Source of the DNA: a virus
IMG/VR virus record: IMGVR_UViG_3300034812_000087
Coordinates: 1 to 28,070 of that record
Reading direction: 5' to 3' (one strand)
DNA length: 28,070 nt
The translations under genes were made by a program, and so were the position numbers. Below, piece after piece: positions 16,827-23,267 of the stretch (positions within the stretch are counted from its first letter, which is position 1; each line of letters opens with the position of its first letter). Below the pieces are notes generated by a model that was not told the origin of the DNA, did no database searches, and was given only the letters and a program-made list of their open reading frames with translations.

Positions 16827-17918
16827 TCAAGCAGCTTGCAGTTCAATTGCAGCAGCAGGGTTCAGCCAGTCAGCGCCCATGGCGAGACGACCAACGATCA
16901 GGTCGCCCTGATACATGGTCTTAACATCGGCACCAGTTGTTTGAATCTGGGGTCCAATACCTTGGACAACAGCAGCTGCATCACGCTGGTAGATAAGACC
17001 ACAGCTAGAGCTGAAGTCACCAGAGTAATCGTTGTTCTCACCCAGTTCGCGGGTAACAGTACCAGCCATGAAAGGCAGGTTGTTAGAACGACGAATAGAA
17101 ATACCAGCAATTTCATACAGACCTTCACCAGTATTCATAGAACCTTGATCGTTACCATAACGACGGTTCAGAATGTTGGTGTCAACCTGAGAGATCAACG
17201 CATAATACTGTCTTGGGCTGAGGACCGCCGTACGTCCTGACCCAGGCACATTTTTTTCGTCGAGAATTGAGGCTGCCTCGAAGAATCCATCGACCAAAGA
17301 TTGAGCGTTGAATTCATTACCGGAGCCAAGATTAATCACAGAACCACCAGGCTCAGGACCAGGAGATGCGGTGATAGGATGTGCTTGACGTGCAGAAAGT
17401 GCGATAGTACGGAATACTTTCTTATCGTAAGCTTCTGCAAGAGCATACCCGATCTTATTTGAGATCTCACTTCTCAGAGAGTAGTGCGCAAGGGTCTCAT
17501 CAAGTTCGTATACGAATGCACTGCTGACGAGAAGATCATCCATCAGAATAGTCTTCTCTGCCACGGGAGGATTGTCGCTACCAAGAATAGCGGTACCAGG
17601 CTGATGGTACTGGCTATCCATACGTCCAGTATAGATGAACTGGAGACTGCGACCGTTGCGGAGGGTACGGTTTTGAACAGTTTCTTTAGCGATGCAGGCA
17701 CTTTCATAAGCCTTGATCATCTCTCCGCTAAAGAGCTTTAGGTAGGTAGCATACTTAGCATCGTAATCTGCACCACCTTGAGTCAGACCCAAACCAGGGG
17801 TCTTGTTGATATTACCAATAGCGGTAATACCCATATCTTGCTTGGTACCATACACGTACGAGGCGCCTGTGTTAGCCTGCGATACGGTATTACCATCTTG
17901 TGAATAAAGTGAAGCCAT
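16827..17918 (-). CDS. Major capsid protein, T7 gp10-like
   Basis: A 363-residue HK97-fold capsid protein of the T7-like type (gp10A is 345 residues). Diagnostic parts are the N-terminal FSGEMIKAYE segment, TLRNGRSLQFIYTGR (an E-loop-like region, residues ~85-99), MDDLLVSSAFVYELDE followed by SEISNKIGYALAEAYDKKV (spine helix region), LSPRQYYALI, and the C-terminal GLIYQRDAAAVVQ. It has the longest leader in the window and its own downstream terminator, consistent with the high expression a capsid gene needs. The ATG has no Shine-Dalgarno; it is preceded by an A/T-rich leader. Confidence 0.95.
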   Translation of the reverse strand: MASLYSQDGNTVSQANTGASYVYGTKQDMGITAIGNINKTPGLGLTQGGADYDAKYATYLKLFSGEMIKAYESACIAKETVQNRTLRNGRSLQFIYTGRMDSQYHQPGTAILGSDNPPVAEKTILMDDLLVSSAFVYELDETLAHYSLRSEISNKIGYALAEAYDKKVFRTIALSARQAHPITASPGPEPGGSVINLGSGNEFNAQSLVDGFFEAASILDEKNVPGSGRTAVLSPRQYYALISQVDTNILNRRYGNDQGSMNTGEGLYEIAGISIRRSNNLPFMAGTVTRELGENNDYSGDFSSSCGLIYQRDAAAVVQGIGPQIQTTGADVKTMYQGDLIVGRLAMGADWLNPAAAIELQAA

Positions 17919-18035
17919 TGTTCTAAATTAAAATGTATAAACGTTCTTAACTAGTTAAAATTTTTTGTTGGAAAATTAAAGGTCTTTCCGAACCCGGATT
18001 CGGTAAGCGTTATCCTCGTAAGGGCACCTACCAAT
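17919..18035 (-). promoter_or_regulatory. Capsid gene leader with palindrome and hairpin
   Basis: This non-coding leader sits directly before the major capsid ATG. It holds a perfect 12-base palindrome TTAACTAGTTAA (17947-17958), and a small hairpin with CCGAA/TTCGG arms and six-base loop (17988-18003). An A/T-rich tract with TATACA and TTTAAT stretches follows close to the ATG and could serve as a -10 region, with no convincing -35. No Shine-Dalgarno is present. A promoter here is expected by analogy with T7 phi10; the sequence alone does not identify its start site or which polymerase uses it. Confidence 0.4.
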
Positions 18036-18082
18036 AAGTGAGGGAGGGCTCGAACCTCCCTGTTAGCCTTAACTAATCACTT
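18036..18082 (-). other. tRNA-like three-stem RNA element in the capsid leader
   Basis: A closing stem AAGTGA/TCACTT (6 bp, 18077-18082 with 18036-18041) encloses two hairpins. One is GTTA-AGGC-TAAC. The other has GGAGG/CCTCC arms around a seven-base TTCGAGC loop, which matches the tRNA T-arm consensus TTCRANY; the arm can extend to 7 bp (AGGGAGG/CCTCCCT) by using a base of the closing stem. At 47 bases it is far too short for a normal tRNA, with no separate D and anticodon arms. The 5' stem overlaps the last codon and stop of the 14-residue ORF. It may be a tRNA remnant, a processing signal or a stabilising fold. Confidence 0.5.
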
Positions 18083-18121
18083 GGTGTAACGAACACCACG
18101 ATAGCAATACTGCTTTTTCAT
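18077..18121 (-). CDS. 14-residue micro-ORF with YRGVRY motif (DUF4278-like)
   Basis: A very short ORF reading MKKQYCYRGVRYTK. It has the best-placed Shine-Dalgarno of the capsid leader (GGAGG, seven bases before the ATG). The YRGVRY core resembles the short cyanobacterial DUF4278 family, whose members begin with a similar Y-R-G-x-x-Y pattern; I infer this from memory of the motif. It could be a real microprotein or a leader peptide whose translation affects the tRNA-like fold at its stop codon. Coding status is unproven. Confidence 0.5.
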   Translation of the reverse strand: MKKQYCYRGVRYTK

Positions 18122-18128
18122 GATGAAA

Positions 18129-18133
18129 CCTCC
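18129..18133 (-). promoter_or_regulatory. Ribosome binding site for the 14-residue ORF
   Basis: GGAGG seven bases before the ATG. It is the main reason for accepting this micro-ORF as translated, since most genes here, including the capsid gene, lack one. Confidence 0.6.
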
Positions 18134-18141
18134 GAAGAGAT

Positions 18142-18167
18142 CCTTAGGTCCCGTTCCATACCTAAGG
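18142..18167 (-). other. Perfect 8-bp stem-loop after the 55-residue ORF
   Basis: CCTTAGGT and ACCTAAGG pair perfectly over 8 bp around a ten-base loop. It begins two bases after the stop of the 55-residue gene. No T-run follows, so it is not a typical intrinsic terminator; an RNase processing or mRNA stabilising hairpin is more likely. Confidence 0.5.
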
Positions 18168-18169
18168 CG

Positions 18170-18337
18170 TCATGCGTCCTCTTTGTATTGAACCTCAAGC
18201 ATCAGCCTATCTAATTCAGATTTAAGATGTAGGTAAGCTATCTGTTCTTCTGGGTCACCGCCTGACCAAGTTTCAATGTACTTAGTCACAGCTTTATGCA
18301 CCATAAGTATCCAGATATTATTTACTGTAAGGTTCAT
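18170..18337 (-). CDS. 55-residue protein upstream of capsid leader, function unknown
   Basis: The frame encodes MNLTVNNIWILMVHK, then a helical, acidic C terminus with YIETWSGGDPEEQIAY and ELDRLMLEVQYKEDA. Composition looks like a real small protein: balanced charged residues and an amphipathic helix over the last 25 residues. It lies 27 bases after the 63-residue gene's stop and in the same frame, so readthrough of that TAA would join them. No Shine-Dalgarno is visible; an alternative start is the second Met (residue 12). Function unknown. Confidence 0.6.
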   Translation of the reverse strand: MNLTVNNIWILMVHKAVTKYIETWSGGDPEEQIAYLHLKSELDRLMLEVQYKEDA

Positions 18338-18364
18338 AATAAAGGGATGAACGGAAGGATTTAT

Positions 18365-18556
18365 TTAAGCAAAGTTTTCGCCAACAGTAGTAGTCTCAAT
18401 AGGTGAGACCTTTGCACACGCAGTAACACGTTGTGCCATTGTACCACTGTCAGGCTGGTCACCCTGTGCAGCGTTAGAGCCACCAGGGATAAAGGGTTGG
18501 TTGTTAGCAACAGCAACTGCAGTTACTACACTGTCAATATCAGGTTCGTAAGCCAT
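18365..18556 (-). CDS. 63-residue protein after fibre-like gene, function unknown
   Basis: A small protein beginning MAYEPDIDSVVTAVAVANNQ, with a Gly/Pro/Asn/Gln-rich middle and a Thr-rich C terminus. In style it resembles the other small Ala/Ser/Thr/Gly-rich proteins flanking the capsid gene (61 and 90 residues), though I see no clear homology. Two bases separate it from the upstream 560-residue fibre-like gene, so translation is probably coupled. Function unknown; a small virion component is possible. Confidence 0.65.
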   Translation of the reverse strand: MAYEPDIDSVVTAVAVANNQPFIPGGSNAAQGDQPDSGTMAQRVTACAKVSPIETTTVGENFA

Positions 18557-18558
18557 GA

Positions 18559-20241
18559 TTAAGAGATTCGGATTTTAACAATTTGCATGGTCCGATAAAG
18601 ACCACCCACGGGAACACCACCAGCAGCAGCGGCAGTGTCATTAGCGTATTCAGAGAGAACAGTGGTGAAAGTAAGAGCTGATGCTTCAACTCCACTAGAA
18701 GTAACTGAGAAGTTTTTGTCACCAGAAGCTATGCCTCCAGCGTAGAAATCAAGACTAGAGCTGACGTGTTTGATAGCAGCAGTGGCTGCACCGCCAGCAT
18801 CAGAGAAGAGCAAACGCTTTTCATCATTAGCTTTAATTTCAATATCAGGGAAGCTCTTAGCAATAGAAATGTTTCCAGTAAATGCTGCACCGGAAAGGTT
18901 TGCTTTCCCACTGATGTCCTGGTGAGACTGTAGAGCGGAGTCTGCTTTAGCACCCTGTGCTGCAGTAGCGAAGTCACCGGTAGCTGCAGTAGCAGCAGTA
19001 CCAAGGGTTACACCGTCAAGCTGGTTCAGCTCAGTAGCAGTAGAGGTGACAGCAGTACCATCAATTTTTAGTGCTGATACGTCAACACCATCGGATGCAA
19101 CTGACATAACTTTATCGCTAGCAGTTACACCACCAGCAAAGAAGTCAAGCTCAGAGTCTACATTCTTAATGGCACCAGTAGCACCACCGCCTGCATCAGT
19201 AAAGAGAAGTCTTTTCTCTTCATTTGACTTAAGTTCAAAGTCAGGGAACTGACGCTGGACAATCAAACTACCAGTCAAAGTACCACCACCAAGTCCAAGC
19301 TTATCAGCAAGGGCTGTATTAGTAGCGGTCTCATTGCTATCTACATCTGACTGTACTGCATCGATAGCAGTCTGCAAAGTAGTTTGTAAGTTAGTGCGGG
19401 CTGTAGCAGCAGCCGCTTCATTAGCATCAACATCTGCTTGGACAGCAGCCACAGCAGTAGCTGTAGTTGGATCAGCTTCGAGTGTATCCAGACGTCCACT
19501 GAGAGCAGCCTCAGCGGCATCAGAAGCAGCCTCATTAGCGTCTACGTCAGCTTGTACTGCAGCAACAGCAGCGGCTGTTGTAGGGTCAGCTTCAAGGGTA
19601 TCAAGGCGTCCACTAAGTGCAGCTTCTGCAGCATCACTGTCAGCTTCATTCTGATCTACATCAGCCTGGACTGCTGCAATAGCTGTATTAGCTGCAGTTT
19701 CATTAGCATCAACGTCTGCTTGTACTGCAGCAATGCTAGAATTAACAGTAGTGATAAAGTTTGCATCATCACCAATGGCTGCAGCAATCTCATTCAGTGT
19801 ATCAAGTACACCAGGAGCAGCATCAACCAAGTCAGATACAGCAGTGTCAACATAGGTCTTAGTTACTGGATCTAGTTCCAATGCATCGAGTCTTGCACTG
19901 AGCACACCACGGGCGTTAGAACCAGTCAGTGCTTCAGCATCAATGTTTGCTTGAAGTGCAGTCTGCAGTGCAGTACGTGCAGTAGCTGCAGCAGTAGCCA
20001 GTGCATCGATGTTGTTTTGCAACGTTGTGTTAGCCGTTGCCATGGTGGTAAAGAAAGCAGGGTCATCAGAGATAGCCGCTGCGATTTCATTCAAAGTATC
20101 GAGAGTTTCTGGAGCATCAGCCAACAGCGTTGACATCTGACCAGTCAATGTATCGACATTTTGCTTAAGAGTTTTAACTGTAACGCCGAATGCTGATTGG
20201 GTGTCGATAACAGCTACGACTTTTTGACCGAATTGTGACAT
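18559..20241 (-). CDS. Repeat-rich fibre-like virion structural protein
   Basis: A 560-residue protein in three parts. (a) Residues 40-66 and 139-165 are two copies of the motif APxxLDTLNEIAAAIxDD, widely seen in structural proteins of marine myoviruses. (b) Residues ~170-285 are Ala/Asp-rich heptad-type sequence with repeated AAVQADVDANE, including two adjacent 38-residue units, predicted to be a coiled-coil rod. (c) The C-terminal half has two copies of a ~65-residue module starting FPDFELKSNEEKRLLF and FPDIEIKANDEKRLLF, 132 codons apart. A trimeric fibre or capsid/tail appendage is the best guess. It is located between psbA and the capsid gene, away from the gp17-type fibre cluster, so it may build a separate appendage. 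Role inferred. Confidence 0.75.
   Translation of the reverse strand: MSQFGQKVVAVIDTQSAFGVTVKTLKQNVDTLTGQMSTLLADAPETLDTLNEIAAAISDDPAFFTTMATANTTLQNNIDALATAAATARTALQTALQANIDAEALTGSNARGVLSARLDALELDPVTKTYVDTAVSDLVDAAPGVLDTLNEIAAAIGDDANFITTVNSSIAAVQADVDANETAANTAIAAVQADVDQNEADSDAAEAALSGRLDTLEADPTTAAAVAAVQADVDANEAASDAAEAALSGRLDTLEADPTTATAVAAVQADVDANEAAAATARTNLQTTLQTAIDAVQSDVDSNETATNTALADKLGLGGGTLTGSLIVQRQFPDFELKSNEEKRLLFTDAGGGATGAIKNVDSELDFFAGGVTASDKVMSVASDGVDVSALKIDGTAVTSTATELNQLDGVTLGTAATAATGDFATAAQGAKADSALQSHQDISGKANLSGAAFTGNISIAKSFPDIEIKANDEKRLLFSDAGGAATAAIKHVSSSLDFYAGGIASGDKNFSVTSSGVEASALTFTTVLSEYANDTAAAAGGVPVGGLYRTMQIVKIRIS
18640..19248 (-). repeat. Duplicated C-terminal module of fibre-like protein
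   Basis: Two divergent copies begin near 19248 and 18852, each coding FPD(F/I)E(L/I)K, EKRLLF(T/S)DAGG, LDF(F/Y)AGG and a following VxSVxSxGV segment. Only the protein is well conserved between copies, which points to an old duplication. Confidence 0.7.
19408..19635 (-). repeat. Two adjacent 38-residue coiled-coil repeats
   Basis: Units at 19522-19635 and 19408-19521 both encode DAAEAALSGRLDTLEADPTT followed by AVAAVQADVDANEAA. They differ at only about two residues but at many third codon positions, consistent with selection on protein length or register. Confidence 0.8.
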
Positions 20242-20243
20242 AA

Positions 20244-21326
20244 TTATTCAGTAGTTGAGATTGTCCAAGAGAAGGAAGTAGAGTCTTCTGCTGCACTAGA
20301 TTGAATAGCAACAGAAAGAGATGAAGCACTAGGGAATTCATTAGCAACTTCAACTGTTGCTGAAGCTTGGTTGTTAGGACCACTAATTGTACAAGCACCA
20401 TTCCTGACACTCCACTGCCATAATGCTTTAGAAGCAGGGAGGTTACCAGTATAAGTTGCTGTGTAGTTAGCGGTTGCACCTTTCAGTATTTCTTCGATCT
20501 GGGCTTCAGTCAAAGGTGTGTTAGTAGTAGTGTTTGTTACAGACAAGGTACCGATGGTGTAATATTCCATAGGTCCAAGTTCGTTACTAGCAACCATAGT
20601 GCTTTGACCATCACCTGAAGTAACAGTTACCAGACACTTCATGAGTTTACCAACATCATAAGAGGTGACTACGGTTGTCTGACTCATGTAAGGTACTTCC
20701 CAGATCATTGCATTGGTTTCATCAACCCAGAAATAATCAATTTGATATGAGCCATCACCACCAGTTACAGTCGGTGTTGTACAAGTAATTGTTTCACCAA
20801 CATAAGGAAGACCTGATGCAACAGGAGTGCTAACTGAGAGTGGTGTGTAAGCTACAGTTTTAGTGTTAGTAAAGCTGTTTACCTGCACTACATTTTCAGG
20901 ATCTGTTGCAGCATCTCTTGCTTGAACTTGCAATCTAATCTGTCCACCGGAAACATTAGGATAAGACACCTGTTGTAAATCATTGGGATAGTTAGTCCAA
21001 GTACCATTAACCCAACTATCTTCTGGCTTAGCTCTAGTTTGGAACCGCCACCTGTAGACAGTGTTGTCAGGGTTACCACCAACAAAGGTTCCAGTTGTAG
21101 CTGTTAATGTATTGCCTTCCTCGTAGATGTTATCTTCATGCCACAAGGGTTTATCAGCAATACTTAGTTCATCCCATGGGTCAGGTCCGGGGACTGGTTC
21201 CCATGGGTTTCCATCTGAGTCAACTACCTCAACGACATTAACGTGCTGAGTGTAGTGGGGCATATTTGTATCGACACCCACCTCTTCCACTGAAGCGATG
21301 TTAAGTCGTTGAAGGTATTGAGACAT
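20244..21326 (-). CDS. Ig-like/beta-sandwich domain virion protein, function unknown
   Basis: A 360-residue protein rich in Thr, Ser, Val and Asn with alternating beta-type sequence. Segments such as VGETITCTTPTVTGGDGSY, KCLVTVTSGDGQST and TVEVANEFPSASS look like successive Ig-like domains (roughly residues 60-165, 165-255 and 255-360). There is no signal peptide. Ig-like domains on phage virions usually bind weakly to surfaces or carbohydrates. It starts five bases after the psbA stop and ends two bases before the fibre-like gene, so it probably belongs with that gene as a decoration or appendage subunit. I do not recognise a specific family. Confidence 0.7.
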   Translation of the reverse strand: MSQYLQRLNIASVEEVGVDTNMPHYTQHVNVVEVVDSDGNPWEPVPGPDPWDELSIADKPLWHEDNIYEEGNTLTATTGTFVGGNPDNTVYRWRFQTRAKPEDSWVNGTWTNYPNDLQQVSYPNVSGGQIRLQVQARDAATDPENVVQVNSFTNTKTVAYTPLSVSTPVASGLPYVGETITCTTPTVTGGDGSYQIDYFWVDETNAMIWEVPYMSQTTVVTSYDVGKLMKCLVTVTSGDGQSTMVASNELGPMEYYTIGTLSVTNTTTNTPLTEAQIEEILKGATANYTATYTGNLPASKALWQWSVRNGACTISGPNNQASATVEVANEFPSASSLSVAIQSSAAEDSTSFSWTISTTE

Positions 21327-21331
21327 TTTAA

Positions 21332-22414
21332 TTATCCAATAGTAGGAGTTTTAAGAGCAATAGGCACAATGTTATTTGCAGCCAAGTCAAGGGGGAAGTT
21401 GTGAGCATTGCGCTCATGCATAACTTCAAAGCCCAGGTTAGCACGGTTAAGTACATCAGCCCAGGTGTTGATCACTCGACCCTCAGCAGATTGTACCGAC
21501 TGGTTGAAGTTAAATCCATTCAGATTAAACGCCATAGTTGATACACCAAGAGCAGTAAACCAAATACCCACAACAGGGAAAGCTGCCAAGAAAAAATGAA
21601 GAGAGCGAGAATTATTGAAGCTCGCATATTGGAAGATGAGCCGTCCAAAATACCCATGAGCCGCCACAATATTATAGGTCTCTTCTTCTTGACCGAATTT
21701 GTAGCCATAGTTTTGAGACATTTCTTCGGATGTTTCACGTACCAAGGAAGACGTAACCAAACTACCATGCATAGCTGAGAACAGAGCCCCACCAAATACG
21801 CCGGCAACACCAAGCATATGAAAAGGATGCATAAGAATATTGTGTTCAGCCTGGAATACCAGCATGAAGTTGAAGGTGCCGGAAATGCCAAGTGGCATAC
21901 CGTCAGAGAAGCTACCTTGTCCAAGGGGATAAACAAGAAAGACAGCAGTCGCCGCAGCGACCGGAGCGGAGTAAGCAACAAAGATCCAAGGTCTCATTCC
22001 GAGACGATAACTAAGTTCCCATTCTCGTCCCATGTACCCATAGATACCGATGAGAAAATGGAAGATGACAAGTTGGTAGGGTCCACCGTTGTAGAGCCAT
22101 TCATCAAGTGATCCGGCTTCCCAGATGGGATAGAAATGCAGTCCAATTGCATTAGAAGAGGGCACCACTGCACCGGAGATGATGTTGTTTCCATAGAGTA
22201 GAGAGCCAGCGACGGGTTCACGAATCCCATCAATATCGACGGGAGGTGCTGCAATAAATGCAACAATAAAACAGGTTGTGGCAGCGAGCAGACAAGGGAT
22301 CATCAGCACACCGAACCAACCAACATAAAGACGGTTGTTTGTAGAGGTAACCCACTCACAGAAAGATTCCCATGGTGAGCTACTTCTTTGTGAAATAATA
22401 GTTGAAGTAGCCAT
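21332..22414 (-). CDS. psbA: Photosystem II D1 protein
   Basis: A complete 360-residue D1, numbered one ahead of the plant standard. All functional residues are visible: Tyr-Z at 162 (standard 161), Mn ligands Asp171, Glu190, His333, Glu334, His338, Asp343 and the processing-site Ala345 (standard 344), P680 ligand His199, iron ligands His216 and His273, and QB-site Ser265 (standard 264). A 15-residue C-terminal extension ([15 protein letters not shown]) remains for CtpA cleavage. The residue at standard position 130 is Glu, the high-light D1 type. Phage D1 replaces the rapidly turned-over host D1 in the thylakoid during infection. No internal frame break. The ATG has an A/T-rich leader with a G-rich tract and no normal Shine-Dalgarno. 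Confidence 0.99.
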   Translation of the reverse strand: MATSTIISQRSSSPWESFCEWVTSTNNRLYVGWFGVLMIPCLLAATTCFIVAFIAAPPVDIDGIREPVAGSLLYGNNIISGAVVPSSNAIGLHFYPIWEAGSLDEWLYNGGPYQLVIFHFLIGIYGYMGREWELSYRLGMRPWIFVAYSAPVAAATAVFLVYPLGQGSFSDGMPLGISGTFNFMLVFQAEHNILMHPFHMLGVAGVFGGALFSAMHGSLVTSSLVRETSEEMSQNYGYKFGQEEETYNIVAAHGYFGRLIFQYASFNNSRSLHFFLAAFPVVGIWFTALGVSTMAFNLNGFNFNQSVQSAEGRVINTWADVLNRANLGFEVMHERNAHNFPLDLAANNIVPIALKTPTIG

Positions 22415-22435
22415 AAAAATTTTTCGTTAAAAAAT

Positions 22436-22449
22436 CCTACCCACCCACC
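22436..22449 (-). promoter_or_regulatory. G-rich tract in psbA leader (possible two-tier G-quadruplex)
   Basis: The coding strand reads GGTGGGTGGGTAGG, four G-runs of two or three bases separated by one- and two-base loops, 21 bases before the psbA ATG. The remainder of the leader is A/T-rich. This could form a two-layer quadruplex in the mRNA. Function is unproven. Confidence 0.4.
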
Positions 22450-22460
22450 ACAATAATTAA

Positions 22461-22763
22461 TTAAAGGAAAGGAGCGAAGTCAAGGATGTTTTGCACTGGG
22501 CAGAACTCCTTGGCAACACGACCTTTCAATGTTTTAGATCCATGCCGACGATCGCAATCTACAGAGTATGCGCGATTGCGCTCAACAGTAAAGGCAGGGA
22601 TACCAATGCTACGCTTTTGGTTGTAGCAAACACCGCGTGAGTAGTCACCATTAATGGGACAAGCGCGAATGTCTGTAGCATCACCGAGATTTACCTCGAC
22701 TTCAACAGCTTGGACAGGGGCAGCAAGAAGAAGTGCTGCGGGAATAAACAAAAGCTTTTTCAT
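22461..22763 (-). CDS. Small exported protein with four cysteines, function unknown
   Basis: A 100-residue protein. I choose the ATG that opens the signal peptide MKKLLFIPAALLLAAPVQA (predicted cut after residue 19); the frame reaches 13 codons further to a start overlapping the upstream gene, which would bury the signal peptide. The mature part has four Cys (35, 46, 70, 88), fitting two disulfides in the periplasm, and is otherwise Arg/Val/Asp-rich. No family recognised. It lies two bases after the outer-membrane-like gene and before psbA, so the two exported proteins are probably made together. Confidence 0.7.
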   Translation of the reverse strand: MKKLLFIPAALLLAAPVQAVEVEVNLGDATDIRACPINGDYSRGVCYNQKRSIGIPAFTVERNRAYSVDCDRRHGSKTLKGRVAKEFCPVQNILDFAPFL

Positions 22764-22765
22764 AA

Positions 22766-23122
22766 TCAGAACCTGTAAGTAGCACCGGCTTTGAAGTTCC
22801 AAGCCGTATCTTCACCAGTAATAAAGTACACTTCCTTGTACAGTTCGACGTTTTCAGTCACGTCAAGGACCACGCCAGCCTTACCTGACAGGTTGGTCTC
22901 AGCATCTTCACCATTAGGGAGAGAGAATGCAGGACCAGCTTGCACATACCAGTCAGCATCAGTATCACCAATAGAACCTTCAAACCCTTTATGGAGTTCG
23001 ATCAAGGAACCAGTGTAGTCATTACCAATACGACCGGAGTTGGACTCAAGGTTGACATAGGGTCCAGCAATAGCAGCGGGAGCCGAAGCGAGGAGGATAC
23101 CTGCAGCAATAAATGATTTCAT
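22766..23122 (-). CDS. Small exported outer-membrane-like beta protein
   Basis: A 118-residue protein with a clear signal peptide (MKSFIAAGILLASAPAAIA, cut before Gly20). The mature part alternates polar and aromatic/hydrophobic residues in strand-length blocks (WYVQAGPAFSL, SGKAGVVLDV, ELYKEVYFIT) and ends in FKAGATYRF. A C-terminal Phe preceded by alternating residues is the usual signal for insertion of outer-membrane barrels by the BAM machinery. At ~99 mature residues it could form a small or oligomeric barrel. Role in infection unknown; altering the host surface or aiding exclusion or release are possibilities. There is no Shine-Dalgarno. Confidence 0.7.
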   Translation of the reverse strand: MKSFIAAGILLASAPAAIAGPYVNLESNSGRIGNDYTGSLIELHKGFEGSIGDTDADWYVQAGPAFSLPNGEDAETNLSGKAGVVLDVTENVELYKEVYFITGEDTAWNFKAGATYRF

Positions 23123-23138
23123 GATTAATAAATAGAGT

Positions 23139-23267
23139 TTACTTTTTTTTAACTTTAACGCAGTTGTTTACGCGGGTACCACCTTTTACTTTAGTACCCG
23201 ATTTCTTATAACCCTTCCAACAGGAAGGATCGAGACGAGTCTTAGTAGCCTTTTTTCTTGCCGCCAC
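23139..23267 (-). CDS. 42-residue basic protein with two cysteines (GTG start), function unknown
   Basis: The protein begins (M)AARKKATKTRLDPSCWKGY and ends VNNCVKVKKK: 14 Lys/Arg and two Cys in 42 residues. I accept a GTG start because a strong GGAGGT lies seven bases before it, one of the clearest ribosome sites in the window. Similar short Lys-rich proteins with DPSCWKGYKK-like cores are common in cyanophages by my recollection, but no function is known. It overlaps the 27-residue ORF by 26 bases in another frame. Confidence 0.7.
   Translation of the reverse strand: MAARKKATKTRLDPSCWKGYKKSGTKVKGGTRVNNCVKVKKK

Noticed and set aside
18013-18036. Minus-strand ATTGG followed by GTGCCCTTAC, resembling the promoter I recall for the Syn5 RNA polymerase
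   Set aside because: The match needs a three-base gap and several mismatches, and I found no second copy in the window; too weak to call a promoter.
18036-18082. A functional tRNA gene
   Set aside because: Acceptor-like stem and T-arm are present, but the element is 47 bases with a single further hairpin; D and anticodon arms are missing.
18559-20241. CRISPR or satellite-like repeats in the alanine-rich region
   Set aside because: The repetition is protein-coding coiled-coil sequence with diverged third positions, without constant DNA repeats or spacers.
21520-21981. 153-residue minus-strand ORF inside psbA
   Set aside because: It is an out-of-frame shadow of the D1 gene, which is intact and fully conserved.
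22764-22802. Longer start for the four-cysteine exported protein
   Set aside because: It would place 13 residues before an excellent signal peptide and overlap the upstream gene; the internal ATG two bases after that gene's stop is better.
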